Translations under genes and position numbers: made by a program
In this document: positions 15,855-24,208 of the stretch, in pieces
How the letters are laid out: each line of letters begins with the position of its first letter
Position numbering within the stretch: position 1 is the stretch's first letter
Assembly (NCBI GenBank): GCA_902780495.1
Contig: CACZFM010000018.1
Coordinates: forward strand, 374 to 39,866
Length of the DNA: 39,493 nucleotides
Origin: an uncultured Bacteroidales bacterium
GTDB taxonomy: Bacteria; Bacteroidota; Bacteroidia; Bacteroidales; Paludibacteraceae
Direction: 5' to 3'
Notes under the pieces: generated by a model
Told to the model about the DNA's origin: nothing
Seen by the model: only the letters and a program-made list of their open reading frames with translations
Database searches by the model: none

Positions 15855-16675
15855 TACTGCTCGTTTTTGTTCGGGAAAGAACTGTCTTTCACGGCTTGTG
15901 CGTAGTTCTGAACAGCCCCCTTGACCACTTCCGCCAAATTGGCAAAATAGCGCAGGAACTTCGGTTTGAATCCTCCGTTCAGCCCAAGCATATCATGCAA
16001 GACCAGCACTTGGCCGGACGTTTGGTTGCCGGCACCGATACCGATGGTGGCACAATGGTACGGCTCCACAGCCTTTGTCACCCTTTGTGCCAGTGCGGCA
16101 GGTATTTTCTCCAGCACAATAGCAAAACAGCCGGCTTTCGCCATCAAAACGGCATCGTTCAGAAGTTTCTCCGCTTCCGCCTCTTCCTTTGCGCGCAGGC
16201 TGTAACCGCCAAACTGATTAACCGATTGAGGGGTTAGTCCCAGATGGGCGCATACGGGAATACCGGCCTGAAGCATGTGTTTGACAGTAGGCAGGATTTC
16301 CTCACCCCCTTCCAATTTGACTGCATCGCATCCGGATTCTTTCAGCATACGGACGGCATTGCGAAGCGCCTCCTCTTTGCTGATTTGGTAACTACCAAAA
16401 GGCATGTCAATCAACACCATAGCATGTTGGGCGGCACGCACCACGCCTTTGGTCAGGAAAATCATTTCATCCACCGTGATAGGCAATGTGTCCTGATTGC
16501 CACAGACGATGTTGGAAGCACTGTCACCCACCAGCAGGATATCAATACCCGCTTCATCCACTAAACGCGCCAAGGTGAAATCATAAGCGGTAAGCACTGT
16601 GACTTTCTCTCCCGCCTCCACTTTCTGACGAATGGTTTGGGTGGTTACTTTGTTATTTTGAACATGTACACTCAT
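15851..16675 (-). CDS. panB: 3-methyl-2-oxobutanoate hydroxymethyltransferase PanB (274 aa)
   Basis: PanB transfers a hydroxymethyl group from methylenetetrahydrofolate to ketoisovalerate, the first step towards pantothenate and CoA. Characteristic parts are VTVLTAYDFTLARLVDEAGI, DILLVGDSASNIVCG (metal-binding Asp), LIDMPFGSYQ, KLEGG, the active-site region HLGLTPQSVNQFGGY and TIGIGAGNQTSGQVLVLHD. The length is typical. It is the only pantothenate gene here. It has its own promoter (16707-16737), which overlaps that of the divergent permease. Confidence 0.97.
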   Translation of the reverse strand: MSVHVQNNKVTTQTIRQKVEAGEKVTVLTAYDFTLARLVDEAGIDILLVGDSASNIVCGNQDTLPITVDEMIFLTKGVVRAAQHAMVLIDMPFGSYQISKEEALRNAVRMLKESGCDAVKLEGGEEILPTVKHMLQAGIPVCAHLGLTPQSVNQFGGYSLRAKEEAEAEKLLNDAVLMAKAGCFAIVLEKIPAALAQRVTKAVEPYHCATIGIGAGNQTSGQVLVLHDMLGLNGGFKPKFLRYFANLAEVVKGAVQNYAQAVKDSSFPNKNEQY

Positions 16676-16706
16676 CGTTAAAAGACAATTTTTATGTTTT
16701 AGGGCG

Positions 16707-16737
16707 CAAAATTACTGCTTTTTTTGCATATATCCAA
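16707..16737 (-). promoter_or_regulatory. Promoter of panB, overlapping the fecCD promoter
   Basis: Minus strand: TTG (16735-16737), 20-nt spacer, TAATTTTG (16707-16714). Shares 14 bp (16724-16737) with the opposite promoter. Confidence 0.8.
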
Positions 16738-16754
16738 AAGTTTTTGTAATTTTG
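16724..16754 (+). promoter_or_regulatory. Promoter of the FecCD permease
   Basis: TTG (16724-16726), 20-nt spacer, TAATTTTG (16747-16754). Only 8 nt separate it from the ATG, so the mRNA is nearly leaderless. Confidence 0.8.
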
Positions 16755-16762
16755 CAGCCAAA

Positions 16763-17737
16763 ATGAAGAAACAATACTTGATATTCTCATCATTAAGCCT
16801 TCTTTTACTCGTTTTAGCGTGTATAGATGTGGCTTCCGGCAGTCAGTGGATTTCGCTGTGGTCAGAGCATTTGTCTCCCATTCAGCAGCAAATCCTTTTC
16901 GAACTGCGTTTGCCCAAAACACTGACAGCCATCCTTGCGGGTGCGGCTTTGTCGGTTAGCGGTCTGATGATGCAGACATTGTTTCGCAATCCGCTGGCCG
17001 GTCCGTATATATTAGGTATCAGCAGTGGCGCCAGTTTGGGTGTCGCGTTGGTTACGATAGGCGGACTGACTTCGCTGTTGGGAACGGTTTTAGGGAGCAA
17101 TATCGCCATTAGTTTGGCGGCCATTGTGGGCGCGACCTTGGTGCTGTTGCTTGTGTTGGCCGTTGCACGGCGGATAGAAAGTAATGTCAGTCTGTTGATA
17201 GTCGGTATGATGATTGGTTCGATTGCGGGTGCATTGGTGAATATCATGCAGAATTTCTCCAATCCCGATGCGTTGAAATTGTTTATCACCTGGACATTCG
17301 GCAGTTTGAGCAGTGTAGGGTGGAGCGAGATGCAAGTGCTGTTTCCCATCATCTTGACAGGACTGGTCTTTTCCGCTTTGTTGGTAAAGAACCTGGATGG
17401 TTTGCGCCTCGGCGAGAATTATGCACATGGCATCGGAATATCCGTACCCCGTACACGCTTGGCGATAGTGCTTGCCACCGGTCTTTTGGCAGGTGGAGTC
17501 ACCGTCTTTTGCGGTCCGATAGCATTTGTGGGAGTGGCCGTTCCCCATATCGCCCGTGGCATATTGGGAACCTCTTCTCACCGCCTCACCATGCCAATGG
17601 CGGCATTGGTCGGTGCTATCTTGTTGGTGATTTGTGACTTGCTATGCAGTTTAGGCACTTATCCTCTGCCGGTATCCACCATTAGTGCCCTGTTTGGCGC
17701 TCCCGTCATCATCTGGATAATCCTACGCAAGCCGTAA
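16763..17737 (+). CDS. FecCD/BtuC-type ABC transporter permease (324 aa)
   Basis: This is an inner-membrane permease of the iron-siderophore/heme/cobalamin family. Family hallmarks are LRLPKTLTAILAGAALSVSG, NPLAGPYILGISSGASLG, a series of about ten hydrophobic helices, and the C-terminal VPHIARGILGTSSHRLTMP and STISALFGAPVIIWIILRK. The length is standard. ATG 16763 follows the -7 box by only 8 nt. No periplasmic binding protein, ATPase or TonB receptor gene adjoins it, so the rest of the transporter must be encoded elsewhere and the substrate cannot be told. Its end overlaps the convergent glycosyltransferase gene by 15 bp. Confidence 0.93.
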   Translation: MKKQYLIFSSLSLLLLVLACIDVASGSQWISLWSEHLSPIQQQILFELRLPKTLTAILAGAALSVSGLMMQTLFRNPLAGPYILGISSGASLGVALVTIGGLTSLLGTVLGSNIAISLAAIVGATLVLLLVLAVARRIESNVSLLIVGMMIGSIAGALVNIMQNFSNPDALKLFITWTFGSLSSVGWSEMQVLFPIILTGLVFSALLVKNLDGLRLGENYAHGIGISVPRTRLAIVLATGLLAGGVTVFCGPIAFVGVAVPHIARGILGTSSHRLTMPMAALVGAILLVICDLLCSLGTYPLPVSTISALFGAPVIIWIILRKP

Positions 17738-18721
17738 GTAATAATCCATCAGTATCGACCTGTCGGATATACTTCCTGGATAAGATATGACTGCTTTTTG
17801 CAGATTCTCTTTCCGTTTGTTGATAAAGTTTTCAGAGTGGCGCAAAACCATGAAGTCCCAGCGTGCTTGAACAACCGCCCACGCATTCTTCGGCTTTCCT
17901 GTCAGAAGCAAGTGCAATGCGGCAGCATAATCCAGCCAAAAGCGCCAAAACATCACTGTCGCCATCTTCTTGGCGGGAAGATTCTTGTATATCATCAGAA
18001 GGTTGTTGCGGAAATTAAAATAGGTTTTCCTCGGACTTTCATATGCCAACGCTCCTCCTCCCAAGTGATACACCACCGATGCCGGCACGCAAACAATCCG
18101 TCCGCCGCGACACAAAATACGCCAGCACAAATCGATTTCTTCCATGTGGGCAAAGAAATCTGCATCCAGTCCGCCGGCGGTTTGATATGCTTCTTTGCGG
18201 ATGCACAAACATGCACCGGTTGCCCAGAAAACATCTGTTACGGAATCATATTGGCCGCGGTCTTCTTCCACCTTGCCCAATATGCGGCCGTGGCAGTAAG
18301 GATAGCCAAGCCAATCGATTTGTCCTCCGGCTGCACCCGCATACTCGAAATAGGCACGGTTTTTCCAACTCCGAATCTTAGGCTGGCATGCCCATACATC
18401 GGGATGGGTATCCATATAATCAAGGAGAAGGGTGAGCCAATCGGGTGTGACTTCTACATCTGAGTTGAGCAAGACAACATATTCGCTGTCGATGTCCTGC
18501 AGTGCCCGATTATAGCCTTCTGCAAACCCGTAGTTCTTATCCATCTGAATAACTCGAACCGATGGGAAATCACACAGCACTTGCAGACTGTTGTCCGTTG
18601 AACCGTTGTCTGCCACCACTACTTCAATGCCGTTTCCCTGTGTATAGGCAACGACAGACGGAAGATACTGTTTCAGCATCTTTCCTCCGTTCCAGTTGAG
18701 TATGACAACGCTACATTTCAT
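17723..18721 (-). CDS. Family 2 glycosyltransferase (332 aa)
   Basis: ATG 18721 overlaps the stop of the upstream acyltransferase in an ATGA, which decides the start. GT-A fold: VVILNWNGGKMLKQYLPSV, then VVADNGSTDNSLQVL, LLNSDVEVTP (DxD-like metal site), and DFFAHMEEIDLCWR (the usual acceptor/base region), as in rhamnosyltransferase-like WbbL proteins. The C-terminal ~80 residues contain amphipathic helices that may touch the membrane. Being coupled to an LpxL-like acyltransferase and cdsA, it probably adds sugar to a lipid or surface glycan. The donor and acceptor are not evident. Confidence 0.92.
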   Translation of the reverse strand: MKCSVVILNWNGGKMLKQYLPSVVAYTQGNGIEVVVADNGSTDNSLQVLCDFPSVRVIQMDKNYGFAEGYNRALQDIDSEYVVLLNSDVEVTPDWLTLLLDYMDTHPDVWACQPKIRSWKNRAYFEYAGAAGGQIDWLGYPYCHGRILGKVEEDRGQYDSVTDVFWATGACLCIRKEAYQTAGGLDADFFAHMEEIDLCWRILCRGGRIVCVPASVVYHLGGGALAYESPRKTYFNFRNNLLMIYKNLPAKKMATVMFWRFWLDYAAALHLLLTGKPKNAWAVVQARWDFMVLRHSENFINKRKENLQKAVISYPGSISDRSILMDYYLRLA

Positions 18722-19605
18722 TTCTTCTGTTCTTGTTGTTGGAGTCGTTCCCATTTCCATCTGTTGTGCGTCCAAAGCCATAACTCCGGCTGCTCGCGGA
18801 TATTGGCCTCCAGCATACGGACAAACTGTTCCGTAATGGCATATTTTTCCTCGTTTTTAGGCGCAAAAGAAATAGGCTTGACATTCACGCGATAGACACC
18901 GCGCTCCACCATACTTATGTGAACATACGTTACCGCCCAGCCAAACTTTGTGGCAAGCACCTCTCCACCGCCAAGAAAAGTGGTGTCCTGGTGCAGAAAT
19001 TCCGTGCGGTAGTAAGCATGTTTGGGATTCACTTTCTGATCGCTGATAAGTCCGATACAAAACGGTTTCTTTTGTTGGTGGAGTGTCACAAGGTGCCGAA
19101 TAAGGTCGTTTTTCTCCACATTGCTTCCTTCGCCGCTATGATGGCTGCGAATATCCATCATGATGTTGTCCATCGTTTTATTTTTCAGGCGGCGATAGAT
19201 GTTGTAATGTTGTATTTCCAGATTATGGAAACGATGTTGTATTTCGGGTGTCCATTCCCAGTTGCCAAAATGACCGAGCATAAAGAATACACCGCCATTT
19301 TGCAGAATCCAACTTTCAATCTCATCGATGTTTTCCAAAATAAAATGCCGGTTCATTTCCTCATACGAGGCTTCTGCTCCCCAGATGGTTTCCACAATGA
19401 TATCTGCCAGATGATGGTAGAAACGGCGTTCGATGTCACATATTTCCTGTTTCGGCTTTTCGGGAAAAGAAAGGGTCAAGTTCTGCCGTACCAATTTACG
19501 GCGATAGCGTATCACATGGTACAACAGCGGATAAAGCAAATAATCGCTAATGCGATACAGGTGCTTCAGTGGAATACGGCTCAATATGTGGACAAATCCG
19601 TTCAT
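18718..19605 (-). CDS. Lysophospholipid/lipid A acyltransferase, LpxL/HtrB-like (295 aa)
   Basis: The HxxxxE active-site motif is in FMLGHFGNWEW (~residues 110-115). Other family parts are LIRHLVTLHQQKKPFCIGLISDQ (around the conserved Asp-Gln) and the terminal PELWLWTHNRWKWER. There is a hydrophobic N-terminal segment but no cleavable signal; it would act at the cytoplasmic face of the inner membrane, adding a secondary acyl chain to lipid A. Bacteroidales carry several paralogues, so which position is acylated is not clear. It lies 11 nt after cdsA and overlaps the glycosyltransferase start by 4 bp, so the three form an envelope operon. Confidence 0.93.
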   Translation of the reverse strand: MNGFVHILSRIPLKHLYRISDYLLYPLLYHVIRYRRKLVRQNLTLSFPEKPKQEICDIERRFYHHLADIIVETIWGAEASYEEMNRHFILENIDEIESWILQNGGVFFMLGHFGNWEWTPEIQHRFHNLEIQHYNIYRRLKNKTMDNIMMDIRSHHSGEGSNVEKNDLIRHLVTLHQQKKPFCIGLISDQKVNPKHAYYRTEFLHQDTTFLGGGEVLATKFGWAVTYVHISMVERGVYRVNVKPISFAPKNEEKYAITEQFVRMLEANIREQPELWLWTHNRWKWERLQQQEQKK

Positions 19606-19616
19606 CGGGTGGTTCT

Positions 19617-20447
19617 TTATTTCAACGCAAGCAGCAATAGTACAATAGCAGGCGTGGCCAGCAGTAGGCTGTCGAACCGGTCCAAAACTCCTCCGTGCCC
19701 AGGCATAAACGTACCGGAATCTTTCACGCCGATGGTACGTTTCATCAGGCTTTCCATCAGGTCACCCAAGGTGCCGAAGATGGCGATGACCAAAGCAAAC
19801 AGCAAGGCCAACCAGAGTGGGGTAATCCAACCGACAAAATGGCAAACCCATCCGCATACAAGCGAGAAAAATATGCCACCGATTAAACCTTCCCAACTCT
19901 TGTTAGGGCTGACGCGCGGAAACATCTTGTGATTGCCTTCTTTCCGTTTTGCCAACAGACTGCCGACGAGATAGGCGCCGGAATCATTCACCCAAATGAT
20001 GATAAAGAGTGCCAAGAGTAGCATTTTGTTGTATTCCATTACGATATTCATCAGCGTAAAAGGCAATGCCACCATGAGTTGTGCCTGCAGGATATAGCCC
20101 CATTGCTGAACAGGGTTTTCTTTTTTTAGGAACAGCTCTAGCACCAACGACAAAACGATGAGTATCAATGCAGAATAAGCCAATATCAGTGAAGATTGCA
20201 CATGTCCCCAACCGATAAGAGGGGCTTGTGCCAGCATCCAGACACTGATGAACGCGCAGGCTGCAATGAGCATACTCAGAATGGTTTGTGTAGTGCCGGC
20301 TTTCATCAGACCCATGTATTCGCGCACAGCAAGAACATTAAGCAGCAAAAAGACACATCCGAAATAGAGGGGATGAACCAGTATGGATGAAATGACAACT
20401 GCTGCATATACAGCCGCAGAAAGGGTGCGTGTTATGAAGTTATTCAT
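19617..20447 (-). CDS. cdsA: Phosphatidate cytidylyltransferase CdsA (276 aa)
   Basis: CdsA makes CDP-diacylglycerol from CTP and phosphatidate, the branch point of phospholipid synthesis. The start MNNFITRTLSAAVYAAVV at 20447 is about 31 nt after the -7 box; the longer open frame runs through the promoter. It has several transmembrane helices and the CDS signature SLMKRTIGVKDSGTFMPGHG followed by GVLDRFDSLL. Full length for the family. First gene of the operon with the acyltransferase and the glycosyltransferase. Confidence 0.96.
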   Translation of the reverse strand: MNNFITRTLSAAVYAAVVISSILVHPLYFGCVFLLLNVLAVREYMGLMKAGTTQTILSMLIAACAFISVWMLAQAPLIGWGHVQSSLILAYSALILIVLSLVLELFLKKENPVQQWGYILQAQLMVALPFTLMNIVMEYNKMLLLALFIIIWVNDSGAYLVGSLLAKRKEGNHKMFPRVSPNKSWEGLIGGIFFSLVCGWVCHFVGWITPLWLALLFALVIAIFGTLGDLMESLMKRTIGVKDSGTFMPGHGGVLDRFDSLLLATPAIVLLLLALK

Positions 20448-20475
20448 CGTTTTTTTGTTTTTTATTCGAAATAAT

Positions 20476-20506
20476 TTGCAAAGGTACAGATTTTTTCGTA
20501 ATTTTG
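20476..20506 (+). promoter_or_regulatory. Promoter of the small acidic protein gene
   Basis: TTG (20476-20478), 20-nt spacer, TAATTTTG (20499-20506). Almost completely superimposed on the cdsA promoter of the other strand. Confidence 0.85.
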
Positions 20507-20509
20507 CAA
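20479..20509 (-). promoter_or_regulatory. Promoter of cdsA
   Basis: Minus strand: TTG (20507-20509), 20-nt spacer, TACCTTTG (20479-20486). Its -7 TTTG pairs with the opposite promoter's -33 region and vice versa. Confidence 0.85.
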
Positions 20510-20538
20510 GCGAAATGATAAAAAAAATACATTTAGCC

Positions 20539-20916
20539 ATGGGAAATACTGATATTTGTCTCAATTTGTTGGAGCCGGAAGAGCGTGAACAACTGGATTT
20601 TATGTGGAATCTTATTCCCGAACAGGACCGTAATGGTATGCGCAAGGAGGATTTGCTTTTTGTTTTGGATGCCGTGGATGATTTTCTGGAAGAGTCCGGT
20701 TTGTTGGAAATCGATTCCGATACGGGCGAGATGACTTACTTGGATGGCGATGTGGATGAAAATGCAGAATTGGAGTATATTCAGAAAGTTGTCCGCAAAG
20801 CTTCATCGGGCAAACAGCCGCAATGTTCTGCGCTTACATCCGCACAAATCCAACTTATCCTTGATGCCGAGTTGCAGTATGGAATAAAGAAAGGATATTA
20901 TGAGGAAGAGGACTGA
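20539..20916 (+). CDS. Conserved hypothetical acidic protein (125 aa)
   Basis: Start ATG 20539 (MGNTDICLNLLEPEEREQLD) lies 32 nt after the -7 box, matching cdsA and holA. ATG 20515 in the same frame, 8 nt from the box, is possible and adds eight residues. The protein is strongly acidic with no signal or membrane segment. It contains LLFVLDAVDDFLEESGLLEI, a DSDTGEMTYLDGDVDENAEL stretch, and ends YGIKKGYYEEED. It looks like a small Bacteroidales-specific family of unknown function. The stop codon sits inside a hairpin shared with the convergent S9 peptidase gene. Confidence 0.75.
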   Translation: MGNTDICLNLLEPEEREQLDFMWNLIPEQDRNGMRKEDLLFVLDAVDDFLEESGLLEIDSDTGEMTYLDGDVDENAELEYIQKVVRKASSGKQPQCSALTSAQIQLILDAELQYGIKKGYYEEED

Positions 20917-20929
20917 TTGTCACTCTTCC
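20904..20929. terminator. Hairpin across the stop codon between convergent genes
   Basis: GGAAGAGGAC pairs with GTC-A-CTCTTCC (one bulged A), with the TGA of the upstream gene in the loop region. It is placed to end transcription from both sides, though the T-tract (CCTTTTATTT) is weak. Confidence 0.55.
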
Positions 20930-20938
20930 ACATACCTT

Positions 20939-23068
20939 TTATTTCAGCCATCTGTCCAGCCATTCAAAGAACGTGCGTTGCCAAAGAATGCCATTCTGTG
21001 GCTTCAAAACCCAGTGATTTTCATCGGGGAAAATGAGCAGTTCGGCGGGTATCCTGCGCATCCTTGCTGCATCAAATGCCGCCATACCTTGGTTGGCGAG
21101 AATGCGGTAGTCCCGTTCGCCGTGAATGCACAGGATAGGCGTATCCCATTGTCCTACGAACTTATGCGGTGAGTTAGCAAAAGTGCGTTGTGCCACGGGA
21201 TTCGTTTTATCCCAATATGCGCCACCCATATCCCAGTTGGCAAACCATTTTTCTTCTGTTTCCAAGTATTGCATTTCCATGTTGAAAATGCCGTCGTGTG
21301 CAATAAACGCCTTAAACCGTTTGTTGTGGTGTCCGGCCAGCCAATAGGCACTGAACCCGCCGAATGACGCCCCAACGCATCCCAAACGGTTTTTATCTAT
21401 GTAGGGCAGATTGGTGCTTGCTTCGTCAATGGCGGTGAGGTAGTCGCGCATACATTGTCCGCCATAGTCACCGGATATTTCTTCGTTCCATTTCTGTCCG
21501 AATCCCGGAAGTCCGCGACGGTTAGGGGCAACCACGACATAATCGTTTGCTGCCATCATCATGAAGTTCCAGCGGTAACTCCAGAACTGACTTACAGGTG
21601 ATTGCGGACCGCCTTCGCAGTAAAGCAGAGCCGGATATTTTTTGTTCGGGTCGAAATGGGGTGGGAGAACAATCCACGTCAGCATATCTTTTCCATCGGT
21701 GGTTTTTTGCCAACGGGGGATGACTGTGCCCATCGTAATTTGGTCGTAGATATTCTTGTTTTCAGTGGTCAGTTGGGTCAAAGTGGCATTTTCCCCGTCG
21801 TTACGAAGCAGGTAGAGTTCGTTTGCTTCGCACATGGAATGGCGCAGGCAGTAGTATTCATCACCATTGATTGACATTTCTTTGGGCGTACTGATTGGCT
21901 CAAAGTCGTATTGCCCATCGGTCAGTTGACGGCGTTGTTTTCCTTCTATGTCGGTTAGATACAGTTGTTCCGTCCCATGCCATACGCTGCTGAAGACAAG
22001 GCTTTCGTTATCGCGCCAGTAGAAGGCATCCACGGGTGAATCCAATGTTTTGGTTGTCCAAATGGTTTCACCTGTTTTCATATTGCGCACCATCAAGCGA
22101 TTCTCATCGCTTTCATAGCCATCGCGTTCCATGCTTAGCCATGCGATATGTCTGCCGTCCGGCGAATAACTTGGATTGGTGTCGTAGCCCATATTTCCTT
22201 CGGTCAGATTCTCGTGCGCGCGCGTCTCCAAATTATATGCGTATATATCGGAATTGGTAGATAGGGCATAATCTATACCTGTTTTTTTACGGCAGGTGTA
22301 AAGCAGTGTTTTCTCGTCGGGTGACCATGTTAGTTGTTCCACACCGCCGAATGGCTTCATCGGGCTTTCAAACGGCGTATTCTCAAGAATATTCACGCCA
22401 TCTCCTACTTTTGCCGATTTCACTTGTTCGCCTTCTCCCACATAGGTGATGGTCAGAGGATAGATAAAGGGTTGCGGTGCTGTTTCGGTCCATTCGTCCC
22501 AATGTTTATACATCAGGTCTTCATGCACATGACCGCTTGCCAACGGCAGATCCGGATATTTGTCGGAGGTGGAGGGAACGGTTTGCACTTGTTTGATGAG
22601 CACAACCATATCGCGCATGGGGGAAAGTAGAAAATCATCAATATCTTCTGCTCCGCTGACTTCCACTTCTTTGCCGTCTCTGCGTAGGTAGAGTTTGCCA
22701 CCGCGCAGGAATGCCAATGTTCCGCTACCGCCAAACCAGGCAGGGCTGTTACCCGTGAACTCATCTACAACGCTCATCGGGTTGTTGTCCTTTCGTTCGT
22801 ATGGATTGCAGATGCGTATCCAGGTGGTAGAGCGGTTTTCTTTCACGCTGTAGTAACTTACTGTATAGGCGATAAGACCGGTCTCTATATCTACTGTCGC
22901 GCCACCGATGCGCCCCATTGCCCATAGGCCTTCAGGGGTTAGGCGGCCGCCTTCGATGGTTATTTCCGGTTTGGTGATTGGCGGCAGTTGGCTGTTTTCT
23001 TTGTCTTTGACGCTGCAAGCGGCAGTCAGTACGGCGATACTTGCCATAAGAAATGTTTTTAGGTTCAT
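20939..23068 (-). CDS. S9 family (prolyl oligopeptidase-like) lipoprotein peptidase (709 aa)
   Basis: Residues 1-18 are a lipoprotein signal (FLMASIAVLTAAC, Cys 18), so the enzyme is probably anchored in the periplasm or on the surface. Residues ~35-440 are a beta-propeller with WD40-like/TolB-like repeats (LTWSPDEKTLLYTC, SYSPDGRHIAWLSM, YWRDNESLVFSSVW). The C-terminal alpha/beta hydrolase has the nucleophile in GASFGGF (Ser ~568), Asp in HGERDYRI (~650) and His in ENHWVLKP (~682), a complete Ser-Asp-His triad. Such enzymes (dipeptidyl-/acylaminoacyl-peptidase type) release amino acids from short peptides. Single gene; no promoter recognised. Confidence 0.92.
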   Translation of the reverse strand: MNLKTFLMASIAVLTAACSVKDKENSQLPPITKPEITIEGGRLTPEGLWAMGRIGGATVDIETGLIAYTVSYYSVKENRSTTWIRICNPYERKDNNPMSVVDEFTGNSPAWFGGSGTLAFLRGGKLYLRRDGKEVEVSGAEDIDDFLLSPMRDMVVLIKQVQTVPSTSDKYPDLPLASGHVHEDLMYKHWDEWTETAPQPFIYPLTITYVGEGEQVKSAKVGDGVNILENTPFESPMKPFGGVEQLTWSPDEKTLLYTCRKKTGIDYALSTNSDIYAYNLETRAHENLTEGNMGYDTNPSYSPDGRHIAWLSMERDGYESDENRLMVRNMKTGETIWTTKTLDSPVDAFYWRDNESLVFSSVWHGTEQLYLTDIEGKQRRQLTDGQYDFEPISTPKEMSINGDEYYCLRHSMCEANELYLLRNDGENATLTQLTTENKNIYDQITMGTVIPRWQKTTDGKDMLTWIVLPPHFDPNKKYPALLYCEGGPQSPVSQFWSYRWNFMMMAANDYVVVAPNRRGLPGFGQKWNEEISGDYGGQCMRDYLTAIDEASTNLPYIDKNRLGCVGASFGGFSAYWLAGHHNKRFKAFIAHDGIFNMEMQYLETEEKWFANWDMGGAYWDKTNPVAQRTFANSPHKFVGQWDTPILCIHGERDYRILANQGMAAFDAARMRRIPAELLIFPDENHWVLKPQNGILWQRTFFEWLDRWLK

Positions 23069-23174
23069 TGTAGAATGGTTGTAATGTTGTGTGCTGTTTC
23101 AATTCCGAAGAAAGCACGGCGTTTGCCATGCTCTCTTCTTATGTATCCTCAACGGGTTGTCCGATGCCACGGCA

Positions 23175-24206
23175 TCAGATTTCCCATTGTTCCAGTGTAC
23201 CCAGCAGTTGGTCGAAAGTCTTGCACTTGCTCTTGGCTTGTACATCGGCAATCTGCTGGTTAACGGCTTGGTCGTAGGTCTCAGCTTCTACATCGCGGAT
23301 AACGCCCAGTGCAACAGGCAGTTCGGGAACAATTTCGGCGTTTTGTACGTCGGTGAATTTCTCTTGTCCCATCAGAGCCAGCATACGGTGCAGAGTGGGG
23401 TCTTCCATCTTTGCATCGTGTACCAATACACGTGGGTCATCGGCTGCAACAACAATCAGTCGGGGCAAAACGCCTTGACTGTAGTCGAGGGCGATACCTT
23501 TGTCTTTGTTGGCACCGAATATCATTTTCTCGCCATGTTTCAGCAGGATGCTGTGTTCGGCGCGGGTTTCGCGGTCTGCAATCCAGTTGTGCGTACCGTT
23601 GTTGAAGATGACGCAGTTCACCAGGCATTCGATTACGGATGCACCTTTGTGTTCTTTGGCTTTCACCATGCAATCAACGGTAGTCGGCATATCCACGTCC
23701 AGTGTGCGGGCAAAGAATGTGCCGCGGGCACCCATCACCAGTTCAGCGGGGATGAACGGACGTTCTACTGTGCCGAAAGGACTGGATTTGGAGCAGAAAC
23801 CTTTAGGCGAAGTGGGGGAATACTGACCTTTCGTCAAACCGTAGATACGGTTGTTGAACAGGCAGATATTCAGGTCCACATTGCGGCGGATTTCGTGAAT
23901 AAAGTGGTTACCACCGATGGCGAGACAGTCACCGTCACCTGACATCTGCCATACAGTCAGTTCAGGATGGGCGGTCTTGACGCCGGTTGCTACGGCACCA
24001 CCGCGACCGTGAATCGTGTTGAATCCGTAGGTGTTCAGGTAGTGAGGCATACGGCTTGAGCAGCCGATACCGGAGATAACAACCGTCTCATATGTCGGAA
24101 CGCCTATTTGTGCCATGGCTTTTTGCAGGGCTGCACAGATGGCGTGGTCACCGCAGCCGGGGCAGAAACGTACGTATTGATCGGATTTGAATTGTGCTGC
24201 TTCCAT
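23175..24206 (-). CDS. korB: 2-oxoacid:ferredoxin oxidoreductase beta subunit KorB (343 aa)
   Basis: The beta subunit holds thiamine diphosphate and an Fe-S cluster of the enzyme that interconverts 2-oxoglutarate and succinyl-CoA with ferredoxin. FCPGCGDHAICAALQKA gives cluster cysteines and TPP-contact residues near the N-terminus. GDGDCLAIGGNHFIHEIRRN followed by NNRIYGLTKGQYSPTS is the TPP/Mg motif. It starts 2 nt after the stop of korA, so they are translated together. The length fits KorB, and no separate delta subunit is present. Confidence 0.93.
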   Translation of the reverse strand: MEAAQFKSDQYVRFCPGCGDHAICAALQKAMAQIGVPTYETVVISGIGCSSRMPHYLNTYGFNTIHGRGGAVATGVKTAHPELTVWQMSGDGDCLAIGGNHFIHEIRRNVDLNICLFNNRIYGLTKGQYSPTSPKGFCSKSSPFGTVERPFIPAELVMGARGTFFARTLDVDMPTTVDCMVKAKEHKGASVIECLVNCVIFNNGTHNWIADRETRAEHSILLKHGEKMIFGANKDKGIALDYSQGVLPRLIVVAADDPRVLVHDAKMEDPTLHRMLALMGQEKFTDVQNAEIVPELPVALGVIRDVEAETYDQAVNQQIADVQAKSKCKTFDQLLGTLEQWEI

Positions 24207-24208
24207 GA

